IMG/VR virus record: IMGVR_UViG_3300032322_000418
Span: 1 to 30,445 of that record
Source: a virus
DNA: 30,445 nt
Strand: one strand, 5' to 3'
A program made the translations under genes and the position numbers. The notes beneath the pieces are model-generated. The model was not told the DNA's origin. It ran no database searches and was given only the letters and a program-made list of their open reading frames with translations. Positions 19,340 to 25,375 of the stretch are shown here, one piece after another. Numbering within the stretch: the stretch's first letter is position 1; each line of letters starts with the position of its first letter.

Positions 19340-20221
19340 TTAGCTATCCGACCAAGCATTAACTACATCTGCTAGCTTTGCTTTAGGCGCAGCGGGTGGC
19401 ACTTCAGCTTTTTTAGCTCGTTTAACAACAGGTTCATCAACTTCTTCTGTTTCAACAGTTACTTTAGATGTAGCAGCTACTGCTGGGGGTAACTTAACAA
19501 CACCGTCTTGCTGGGCTACAGTCAATTGAATAACTCGCTTAGATTCCTGAGTAGACTGCGCTGCTTCTACAACATCAATCTCTTCGTCAGTTAAGTGACG
19601 CACAGGGGTGAACTTTAATACATCAGCCGTCTCGTTCTCGTCAAAACTAATTTGAGTAATGATGCGGTCAATGCTCTCGCCGTTAGCTGGCAGGAACTTA
19701 ATATAGCTCTCAAACGGATGCGTATTACCAACACCCTTACCAAACAAAGACTTAGCAGGGATATTAAATTGGTAGATGTCGCCGCTCATATCATTCTCAA
19801 GCAACAAAGCAATACGACGATTAAAGCGACATGCACGACCTTTGCCGTTTGTGCCTGAACCATCAATGTTCTGTGGGCAAGTAGCGCAGCTCGCAGCCTG
19901 TGGGTTTGCGGCTTTAGCATCGGGTACATCGCCTTGATTAGACCAGCAATCAGGTAGGGTTGGGGCAGCATCAGGATCAAACGCAGTAGCGTAGAACTGA
20001 CGGGATACCTTTGGTAGTGCGTTAATAATGATTACATTTAAGAAACCATCTTTAACTTTACCTGCTTCTTTGCCGTTTACGATACGACGAAATACGCCTT
20101 TGGACATGGTGATACGACGGCTTGTACCGCCACCGCTATCGGCTAAGGCTTTAGATAATTCACTAACCTCACGATTAGTTGCTACTGAGTTTTGCTGCTG
20201 AAAAATAGAAATGTTGCTCAT
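19340..20221 (-). CDS. Probable ssDNA-binding protein with zinc-binding cysteines
   Basis: A 293-aa protein. A core of about residues 35-215 has strands compatible with an OB fold (SRRITMSKGVFRRIVNG, FLNVIIINALP). An inserted Cys4 site follows: Cys92, Cys112, Cys115 and Cys131, ending in a conserved GKGRACRFNRRIALL block. The C-terminal 80 residues are low-complexity Pro/Ala/Lys/Glu-rich and end in NAWSDS, reminiscent of a flexible SSB tail, although the usual acidic-aromatic tip is weak. Position between an unknown coiled-coil protein and replication genes supports ssDNA binding. The start overlaps the upstream stop by one base (TAATG) with GGAG upstream. The assignment rests on type and context, not on a certain homologue. 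Confidence 0.6.
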   Translation of the reverse strand: MSNISIFQQQNSVATNREVSELSKALADSGGGTSRRITMSKGVFRRIVNGKEAGKVKDGFLNVIIINALPKVSRQFYATAFDPDAAPTLPDCWSNQGDVPDAKAANPQAASCATCPQNIDGSGTNGKGRACRFNRRIALLLENDMSGDIYQFNIPAKSLFGKGVGNTHPFESYIKFLPANGESIDRIITQISFDENETADVLKFTPVRHLTDEEIDVVEAAQSTQESKRVIQLTVAQQDGVVKLPPAVAATSKVTVETEEVDEPVVKRAKKAEVPPAAPKAKLADVVNAWSDS

Positions 20222-20616
20222 TATTTGCTCCTTCTAACAACCACGGTGTATTTTCTGTCTGCTTGTAAACCAGCAGGTAACAGTTCGGGATTCTCTTCGA
20301 GAAACTGCTTAAGATTGGTTTGATGCAATCTCTTCTCGAGCAGGGGATATGCATCGTGTTCTTGTATGAACTGATACATAGAATCCCAATCAGTCGTCCA
20401 GTACCGTGTATCCACTTTACGAATGATTGTCCCTGCTGGTGTTTTAATGCTATCGGCATTGTTGTCACGACATACTTCAAGCATCTTTTCTGCGAGCAAG
20501 TCCTGTTGAGCTTTTAACTCTTCGTCTTGTTGCTCGTACAACTCTTTAATCTCAGCTCGCTTGTCTCTAATTTTGATATAAATCTCGGCAAGTTTGTCTG
20601 TTTGTACATCTTCCAT
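20221..20616 (-). CDS. Conserved phage protein with N-terminal coiled coil
   Basis: A 131-aa protein. Residues of about 5-48 are heptad-rich and charged (a likely coiled coil, DKLAEIYIKIRDKRAEIKEL). The C-terminal part (SIKTPAGTIIRKVDTRYWT, then W/Y-rich helices and PAGLQADRKYTVVVRR) is a small alpha/beta domain often found next to SSB-like genes in phages. No catalytic motif is visible. It is the first gene after the promoter at 20645-20672, has a strong SD (AAGGAGC) and is coupled to the SSB-like gene. A role as an SSB or nuclease partner is possible but unproven. Confidence 0.6.
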   Translation of the reverse strand: MEDVQTDKLAEIYIKIRDKRAEIKELYEQQDEELKAQQDLLAEKMLEVCRDNNADSIKTPAGTIIRKVDTRYWTTDWDSMYQFIQEHDAYPLLEKRLHQTNLKQFLEENPELLPAGLQADRKYTVVVRRSK

Positions 20617-20644
20617 TTTTAGCTCCTTCTAACTACGAACCGCT

Positions 20645-20672
20645 AGTATACCAATGACTTTGACAATGTCAA
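20645..20672 (-). promoter_or_regulatory. Sigma70-type promoter for the SSB-like/HTH operon
   Basis: On the - strand TTGACA (20667-20672), a 16-base spacer and TATACT (20645-20650): a full -35 consensus and five of six at -10. The -35 box overlaps the stop codon of the SNF2 helicase gene and the -10 lies 29 bases before the next ATG. The -35 forms one half of a perfect 13-base palindrome, TTGACATTGTCAA (20660-20672), so a bound protein could block RNA polymerase. Confidence 0.8.
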
Positions 20673-22063
20673 GCTATTTCTTCAATTTCTTGTCTATATA
20701 AGTCAATTATTTTTGTGTGGCTGTCTATGTTATTTTGTAACATTCTGTATAGCCTAGCTTCTACTTCGCTTCCTTTGATATGCACAATAGTCATAGGGTT
20801 TTTTTGCCCTGGGCGGTTAATACGTGCATTGGCTTGCAAGTATGTTTCTACGCTGGTCACAGGAGCATACCAAATGATTACGTTAGCAGCTGTTAGTGTT
20901 AACCCGTGCGATGCCGCTTGTGGTTGAATTATCAAGACCCTAGTGTTATCTGTCTCTTGAAAGTCTTTGATTATTTCGTGTCTTTTGTTTACAGGTACTT
21001 GCCCATTGATGATTCCACAAGTAATATTAGCTGCGGTTAAGTAAGTTCTTAGCAGTTCTATAGTATGGGTAAATGGAACAAACACCAGGACCTTGTGTGA
21101 AGCCTCGTTAATAACCTCTTCAATGACTCGCAGACGGTTAGATACGTCAAACTCTATGACTTCTTTAGTATCGGTATACACCGCACCACCGGAGATCTGC
21201 AGTAGCTTATTAATGTTAGTAGCTGCGTTTACCGAAGTAACTTGCTCTCCATCTGCGTGTATCAGCATTTGTTGTTTGAGCAATTTGTAATACTTTATTT
21301 GTTGTGGGGTAAGCGGAGCATCTCGTTCTACAAAAGTTACATCAGGTAAATCTAAGCATTGATCTTTCTCAAACCGAATAGCAGGTTGTAACACTTTATG
21401 TACAACAGACTGAGCTTGGGGCTTGGGTATCCAACGATAGGTGCCGACCTTGTACATAACTTGGTCACGGAACTGACCATAAAATTTAGGGGTGTTATCA
21501 GGATTAATAAGCTTGGCTAGGCCAAACGCATCTACGGGTGATTGTGCTGCTGGAGTACCAGTAAGCATCCACATGCCCTTGACTTGGCTAGCTATATCTC
21601 TAAGGGTCTTCCAACGAGTTGTTTGTGCATTTTTATAGGCACTTGCTTCATCGACCACGATTAAGTCAAACCCACCTTTTAGCACCTCTTCTTTGACGAT
21701 GTCTACCCCATCAAAGTTAATGATGACAAACTCAGCGTTGTTGGCGAGTATTTTCTTGCGTTGTACTGGGCTACCATGCGCTATGTCGCATGTGCGGTGA
21801 ATTGCAAACTTAAATAAGTCTTGTTGCCATGCTGATTTCATAATCGACAATGGACAAATCACAAGCACACGACGGATGACACCTAGGTTCAATAGGTAGT
21901 CTGCTGCCCATATTACGCTAGCAGTTTTACCCGTGCCTTGTTCGTTAAAACAAAAAGCCTTGCGGTTAAGCGTTAAAAACTCAGAGGTCTGCTTTTGATG
22001 TGCAAACGGTTTGTGTTTCCCAGGCCAGTTGTAATCCGTCAGAATGCTATTTTTTGCTGACAT
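20669..22063 (-). CDS. SNF2-family DEAD-like helicase
   Basis: A DNA-dependent ATPase/helicase of superfamily 2. Motifs (numbered from the longer 508-aa reading starting at 22195): AHQKQT Q-like region 65-70, Walker A EQGTGKT 85-91, DEAS 182-185 in place of DEAH, LTGTP 211-215, and motif VI ARINRPGQ 457-464. I use ATG 22063 (464 aa) because it begins MSAKNSILTDYNWPGKHKPF, just ahead of the conserved core, and avoids a 149-base overlap with the HNH gene; the overlap left is 17 bases. It probably unwinds DNA or remodels recombination or replication forks. The next promoter starts on its stop codon. Confidence 0.9.
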   Translation of the reverse strand: MSAKNSILTDYNWPGKHKPFAHQKQTSEFLTLNRKAFCFNEQGTGKTASVIWAADYLLNLGVIRRVLVICPLSIMKSAWQQDLFKFAIHRTCDIAHGSPVQRKKILANNAEFVIINFDGVDIVKEEVLKGGFDLIVVDEASAYKNAQTTRWKTLRDIASQVKGMWMLTGTPAAQSPVDAFGLAKLINPDNTPKFYGQFRDQVMYKVGTYRWIPKPQAQSVVHKVLQPAIRFEKDQCLDLPDVTFVERDAPLTPQQIKYYKLLKQQMLIHADGEQVTSVNAATNINKLLQISGGAVYTDTKEVIEFDVSNRLRVIEEVINEASHKVLVFVPFTHTIELLRTYLTAANITCGIINGQVPVNKRHEIIKDFQETDNTRVLIIQPQAASHGLTLTAANVIIWYAPVTSVETYLQANARINRPGQKNPMTIVHIKGSEVEARLYRMLQNNIDSHTKIIDLYRQEIEEIA

Positions 22064-22331
22064 TCCGTTTGACGGAGTGGTCTGAGTTCCTGCTGAATGA
22101 TCTGTTTTTGCTAGCGGATTTAACTTTGAGATTACCCCTAGCACTTGTTCCCCCCTTGCTGAGAGGCTTTGCATGATCGACGTCTTTTCCATCACCCTTC
22201 TGTACCTTTCCTTCTTTCATTAGCTCCGCACGGGCAGCGTTACGCTTTGCCCTATTTTTTATTTGTTCGGGTTTACCCTGATACTGTTCGTATTCTTTTT
22301 TGTATGGTCTTGGTTTGTTTACGTATGGCAT
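22047..22331 (-). CDS. Small HNH-like endonuclease
   Basis: A 94-aa basic protein. The C-terminal half shows GKDVDHAKPLSKGGTSARGN, then LKVKSASKNRSFSR, the D-H...N...N pattern of compact HNH proteins found in many phages. The N-terminus is basic and helical. It would nick or cut DNA using one metal ion, perhaps during packaging, replication or recombination. It lacks a DNA-specificity domain and the paired CxxC motifs of larger HNH enzymes. A good SD (AAGGAGAA) precedes ATG 22331. It ends AAA AAA TAG inside the start of the SNF2 gene. Confidence 0.7.
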   Translation of the reverse strand: MPYVNKPRPYKKEYEQYQGKPEQIKNRAKRNAARAELMKEGKVQKGDGKDVDHAKPLSKGGTSARGNLKVKSASKNRSFSRNSDHSVKRNVSKK

Positions 22332-22352
22332 TTGGGTTCTCCTTGTCTTTTC

Positions 22353-23027
22353 CTATTTTCGTCTTTCCCTATAGTTATGGCAAGTCTTGACAGGACACCA
22401 ACCGCATAACGGACCCGCTACTGCGTTCCATACACCCGTTTCCATGGCTTTTTCTAGCCGTTCCAAGTCAAACCGCACATGGGAAAAGTAAGCCAGCCGA
22501 TGTTGCGAACTGTGTTCTTTATTAACAAATTCGTTACTAACTACAAATAGCAAAGCAGACTTAAGGCTAGTAAGTTTGGGGAAGTGCGTGAACACCGCCG
22601 CTGCTAATAAATCTAACTGTTGTAGGTCTGCATACTTAGCGTTCTTACTACTCTTGTAATCAACCAAATAGCCTTCGTCACCGTTGATGATTAGCAAATC
22701 CGCAATCCCTCGATACCACGCATCTTTGTCATAGAATCCGCATGGATTGAGTCTGCCGCCTTTGTTAGATACACCTAGTTCAATCTCAGTATGCTTCTCC
22801 CCTGGTATCCTCTTAAGGGCATCTACTGTATCTTGAATAAACGCAAACTGAGGTGGGATGGGTGTGCCATCTTTAATATAGTCTTCAGCGGCTTTATGTA
22901 GTTCTTTGCCATATATCGTAGCTTCGCTACCCTCGTCCTTCACATCCTTAGCTACTTTAAGATGGTAGTATTTCTTCGGACATTGTTGAAATGTCTTGAG
23001 GCTACTGTATGACCAAGCTGTTTTCAT
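22353..23027 (-). CDS. Cas4/RecB-like PD-(D/E)XK exonuclease with Fe-S cysteines
   Basis: A 224-aa nuclease. Active-site pattern: His44 in GKELHKAAEDY, Asp110 in YRGIAD, Asp123 and Lys125 in VDYKS, then a Gln in LQQLDLLAAAV. Four cysteines in the Cas4/AddB arrangement (Cys16 in FQQCPKKYY; Cys208, Cys211 and Cys216 in CGWCPVKTC) suggest a 4Fe-4S cluster. Such phage proteins resect DNA ends for recombination or degrade host DNA. No CRISPR genes are nearby, so this is a replication/recombination enzyme rather than part of an adaptation module. The start overlaps the previous gene by four bases (ATGA). Confidence 0.88.
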   Translation of the reverse strand: MKTAWSYSSLKTFQQCPKKYYHLKVAKDVKDEGSEATIYGKELHKAAEDYIKDGTPIPPQFAFIQDTVDALKRIPGEKHTEIELGVSNKGGRLNPCGFYDKDAWYRGIADLLIINGDEGYLVDYKSSKNAKYADLQQLDLLAAAVFTHFPKLTSLKSALLFVVSNEFVNKEHSSQHRLAYFSHVRFDLERLEKAMETGVWNAVAGPLCGWCPVKTCHNYRERRK

Positions 23028-23242
23028 TTGTTCTTTCTTTTTGACGAGTATTTAGCTTGTGAAATCTTTGCTATGCAGTGAGCGCATTTCCAACGTCGGA
23101 TTGGTCTATGCCGACTACCAACAGTAAGCACTTCACCACCAATATCAGGCTGATAACTAGTACAGCTTGAGCAATACTTTTTCCCACCACTAAGCACCTT
23201 TTCTGTTATATCGTCGTCTAGGTTTAATTGCCGCAATTCCAA
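23024..23242 (-). CDS. Small zinc-ribbon protein
   Basis: A 72-aa protein with two CxxC pairs, CSSC and CAHC (Cys24/27 and Cys53/56 counted from the TTG start), forming a zinc ribbon with basic residues between and after. I prefer TTG 23242 because AAGGAG sits six bases upstream and the overlap with the previous gene falls to 53 bases. ATG 23269 (81 aa, 80-base overlap) is the alternative. It probably binds nucleic acid or a partner protein. The ATGA overlap with the exonuclease gene suggests co-expression. Confidence 0.6.
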   Translation of the reverse strand: MELRQLNLDDDITEKVLSGGKKYCSSCTSYQPDIGGEVLTVGSRHRPIRRWKCAHCIAKISQAKYSSKRKNK

Positions 23243-23390
23243 GTTCTTCTCCTTTTTCGTTAGCCTCAATCATGCCATCGGCAATTTCCCAAGCTTCTTT
23301 AAATTCCCAAACACTACCCCGTGAAATTAAACCAAGCATGGCAAAGCCAGCAAACATGATACGCATATGTTCCTTATCTTGCTCAGTCAT
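23190..23390 (-). CDS. Small conserved phage protein, unknown function
   Basis: A 66-aa protein: a hydrophobic helix FAGFAMLGLI, a helix with EFKEAWEIADGMIEA, and a basic C-terminus (IAAIKPRRRYNRKG). Small proteins of this build, with a single soft hydrophobic helix and an AIKPRRRY-like end, recur in phage early regions. Function is unknown. The start overlaps the previous stop in the eight-base string ATGACTGA, the same junction string as at 28907-28914. Confidence 0.6.
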   Translation of the reverse strand: MTEQDKEHMRIMFAGFAMLGLISRGSVWEFKEAWEIADGMIEANEKGEELGIAAIKPRRRYNRKGA

Positions 23391-23616
23391 TTGTACCCGC
23401 CTCTCTTAATTTGTTTCGTAACCGCTGGCATTCGGCTTGTACTGTTTTTAATTGTTCATTAATGATGTGCAACTGATGCCGCAACATTGCTTCCGTGTCC
23501 TCTTGGTCTGCTATGTTCACAATACCCGCAAATGGGATTGGTTCATAGCTAGCACCACTGTCAATAATGTGTGGGGGTGATGCGTTCATACGGTCTTCGG
23601 TTGTAAAAGTCGTCAT
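23383..23616 (-). CDS. Small coiled-coil protein, unknown function
   Basis: A 77-aa protein. The first half is Pro/Ile-rich without clear structure; the second half (about residues 38-73, EDTEAMLRHQLHIINEQL and on to LRNKLREAG) has a strong heptad pattern typical of a short parallel coiled coil. Its ATG overlaps the stop of the membrane peptide gene (ATGA). It may be an adaptor or oligomerisation protein; nothing more can be said. Confidence 0.5.
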   Translation of the reverse strand: MTTFTTEDRMNASPPHIIDSGASYEPIPFAGIVNIADQEDTEAMLRHQLHIINEQLKTVQAECQRLRNKLREAGTND

Positions 23617-23786
23617 TTGTTAAATTTTTCCCATATTTCTGAAACTGGCATTCCCTTAATCTCCTGCCAGCCAATGTAAACACAAGCAAACATAATAAAC
23701 ACAAAAAAGCCAAACACCAAGGCAAAGATCAATATGGCAAATGTAGCCACAAGTAGGATAAGTAAGTTAGCTATTGTTGCTATCAA
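23613..23786 (-). CDS. Small membrane protein with TTG start
   Basis: A 57-aa gene found by reading the junctions. After TTG 23786 comes an almost unbroken hydrophobic stretch (about residues 2-40, IATIANLLILLVATFAILIF then ALVFGFFVFIMFACVYIGW), enough for one long or two short membrane helices, then a polar tail (QEIKGMPVSEIWEKFNK). The start is supported by a strong SD (GGGGAGG, seven bases before TTG) and a TTGA overlap with the upstream stop. The end overlaps the next gene by ATGA. It could be an early holin-like, superinfection-exclusion or host-membrane protein; no family is recognised. Confidence 0.65.
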   Translation of the reverse strand: MIATIANLLILLVATFAILIFALVFGFFVFIMFACVYIGWQEIKGMPVSEIWEKFNK

Positions 23787-23802
23787 AATAGTGCCTCCCC
23801 TA
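23782..23802. repeat. 21-bp direct repeat, copy 1
   Basis: Identical 21 bases, beginning ATCAAAATAGTG and ending CCTCCCCTA, occur here and at 24262-24282 in the same orientation. The copy covers the end of the dioxygenase-like gene (encoding GEALF and stop), the SD, and the first bases of the following gene. Confidence 0.9.
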
Positions 23803-24262
23803 ATAGTTGTTCAAATGTTAATTCGTTTTTGTCGGCTTCAAACTCAACGCTCATTAAGTATCTTGGCTGAGCAAAGTTGATTACCATATGGGGTACTTGA
23901 TTGTTAAATAGATAATACGTTTTCGGTAAATACTTTAACTCTATAAACTGATGTGTAGCTTCATCACTACCTACCTCAAAGATGCAGTTACTCTTAACGT
24001 CGTTTAGCAACATGTTTACGCACACCCCACGTCGCCCATCTACGTGCCAGTCATAAGTTGTGTATGGGTCTAATTTAAGAATACCGACTGCCATTCTGTG
24101 TTGCATACCAAGCATATACAATATCGGGTCACCAAACGCTAAATCAAATGGCACTTGGATAGCATCAAAGTTATGGTAACGCTTCCACGCATCTGCACTC
24201 ACGGCAAACTTTAGTAACTTATCAGCTATGCTTGACTTAGCTGGTATGGCATAAAACGGCAT
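23783..24262 (-). CDS. Putative 2OG-Fe(II) dioxygenase-like protein
   Basis: A protein of 159 aa from ATG 24262 (160 from TTG 24265). It shows the HxD...H...R signature of double-stranded beta-helix oxygenases: His74 and Asp76 in YDWHVDGRRG, His126 in NNQVPHMVIN, Arg135 in FAQPRYLMSVEF (160-aa numbering). The strands between (VCVNMLL, CIFEV, TYYLFNN) fit the fold, and the spacing fits Fe(II)- and 2-oxoglutarate-binding proteins of the prolyl/aspartyl hydroxylase type. The substrate is unknown; a protein side chain or a nucleic acid base is possible. The gene is flanked exactly by a 21-bp direct repeat and ends in the same LGEALF residues as its upstream neighbour. Start choice is open because TTG has the better SD spacing. 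A non-catalytic cupin is the alternative. Confidence 0.6.
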   Translation of the reverse strand: MPFYAIPAKSSIADKLLKFAVSADAWKRYHNFDAIQVPFDLAFGDPILYMLGMQHRMAVGILKLDPYTTYDWHVDGRRGVCVNMLLNDVKSNCIFEVGSDEATHQFIELKYLPKTYYLFNNQVPHMVINFAQPRYLMSVEFEADKNELTFEQLLGEALF

Positions 24263-24282
24263 CAAAATAGTGCCTCCCCTAG
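24262..24282. repeat. 21-bp direct repeat, copy 2
   Basis: Second copy of the repeat at 23782-23802, 480 bases away. It covers the last codons and stop of the 53-aa gene, the GGGGAGG ribosome binding site and the start of the dioxygenase-like gene. Confidence 0.9.
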
Positions 24283-24423
24283 TTCACTTAAATCTACCTT
24301 ACGTACGGGTTTACGTACGCACTTAAATGTCCAACCTTCACGCTGTTGCACAATTTGTCTTGCTTCTTCTTGTCTATGCACAGTACGCATAGTCTCACCG
24401 TTCTCGTCTTTAATGATGTACAT
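24262..24423 (-). CDS. 53-aa small basic protein, unknown function
   Basis: A gene recovered from the gap between its neighbours. ATG 24423 lies inside the end of the 321-aa gene (14-base overlap), and it stops at TGA 24262-24264, overlapping the next start (TGATG). The sequence starts MYIIKDENGETMRTVHRQEE, continues to a GWTFKCVRKPVRKVDL stretch and ends in LGEALF. The layout of a short hairpin, a helix and a strand resembles many tiny phage early proteins that read as one small domain. Its C-terminus is copied in the next gene. Function unknown. Confidence 0.65.
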   Translation of the reverse strand: MYIIKDENGETMRTVHRQEEARQIVQQREGWTFKCVRKPVRKVDLSELGEALF

Positions 24424-25375
24424 GTTTTTGCTCTTCGTATTTACCTACGGCATAGTCTTTGATGATCTTGCCGTTTTTCTCATCGCCAACTAGCATTGGG
24501 TCTACCCATACTTTTTTACCTGACTTCTTCATGGTGCGCCAGTGACCACGTCTCCAATGCAGTCGGGGTGAGGCATGTGTTCCATGAGGTGTTGATGGCA
24601 ACGCTGATTTCTTGCCGTCAACTGTAATTAGCTTGAACTCAATTAAAGGTTTCTTGCCTTTGTTTATACGTTTTTTATTAATTGCAACTTCATCAGGGGT
24701 AGGTGCAGAAATATACATCTCGCCACCCGCCACAGTCAGCATGTGTATTGCTATTATGGCATGGTAAGCCATACTAGAAAGTGCGCTATCTATTTGATCT
24801 TCTTCTTTTTCGCTTGTTAAAGAAGGTTTGATTATTTGTATTTTATTATTTTCATCAATACACAATAGCGCAGTGGCTGCATAATATTTGCGCCCAACCT
24901 CATGTTGTTTACAAAACAAAACATGCAACGCTATGTGATCTGTGTGTTGCACTAAAAAACAAGAATAAATTACATTAACTAAACCATCTTGAAAGTCTTG
25001 TGCTTTAACTATTTGAGGGCCACTATGATCTCCTGTATCTGTACGTTCGCCCGAGATTATTGTAATTTTAGGAAAAGGAAGACGCAACTCACCTAATTCT
25101 TGGAGGTCTGTAAGTTTTGATGCATAGCTGTTATCAAAATGACGTTCGACAATTACTTTAGGGTATTCAAGAATACAATCAGCAATTTCTTTAGAAACAT
25201 TTTTATAGTCATTAACAGCAACACATTTATTTTGTTGAGCTAACGTGACATATTCTGTAAAAGCTTGCAATACTTTGTTCTTTATATCGGGTTCTGAAAG
25301 AGCCTGTTTAACGCTTGAATGCAAGTCTTGAGACGCAATCATCGCTATTGGGTGTAACTCATTAGCACTCGCCAT
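24410..25375 (-). CDS. Conserved phage protein of unknown function
   Basis: A 321-aa protein. The first 230 residues form an alpha/beta domain with no motif I can name. The C-terminal part is distinctive: PSTPHGTHASPRLHWRRGHW then RTMKKSGKKVWVDPMLVG (about residues 263-300), a His/Arg/Trp-rich motif that I have seen at the end of other uncharacterised phage proteins, then a KDYAV segment and a KHVHH end. It may bind nucleic acid or metal. It starts within the end of the polymerase gene (14-base overlap) with a good SD (GGGGAG), so it is translated with it. Confidence 0.6.
   Translation of the reverse strand: MASANELHPIAMIASQDLHSSVKQALSEPDIKNKVLQAFTEYVTLAQQNKCVAVNDYKNVSKEIADCILEYPKVIVERHFDNSYASKLTDLQELGELRLPFPKITIISGERTDTGDHSGPQIVKAQDFQDGLVNVIYSCFLVQHTDHIALHVLFCKQHEVGRKYYAATALLCIDENNKIQIIKPSLTSEKEEDQIDSALSSMAYHAIIAIHMLTVAGGEMYISAPTPDEVAINKKRINKGKKPLIEFKLITVDGKKSALPSTPHGTHASPRLHWRRGHWRTMKKSGKKVWVDPMLVGDEKNGKIIKDYAVGKYEEQKHVHH

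Noticed and set aside
22064-22195. SNF2 gene starting at 22195 with 44 extra N-terminal residues
   Set aside because: It would overlap the HNH gene by 149 bases, and those residues look like out-of-frame HNH coding sequence (Ser/Thr-rich, no homology pattern).
22353-23027. Cas4-like nuclease as part of a CRISPR adaptation system
   Set aside because: No cas1, cas2 or repeat array in the window; the neighbours are replication and recombination genes, the usual phage context for this nuclease.
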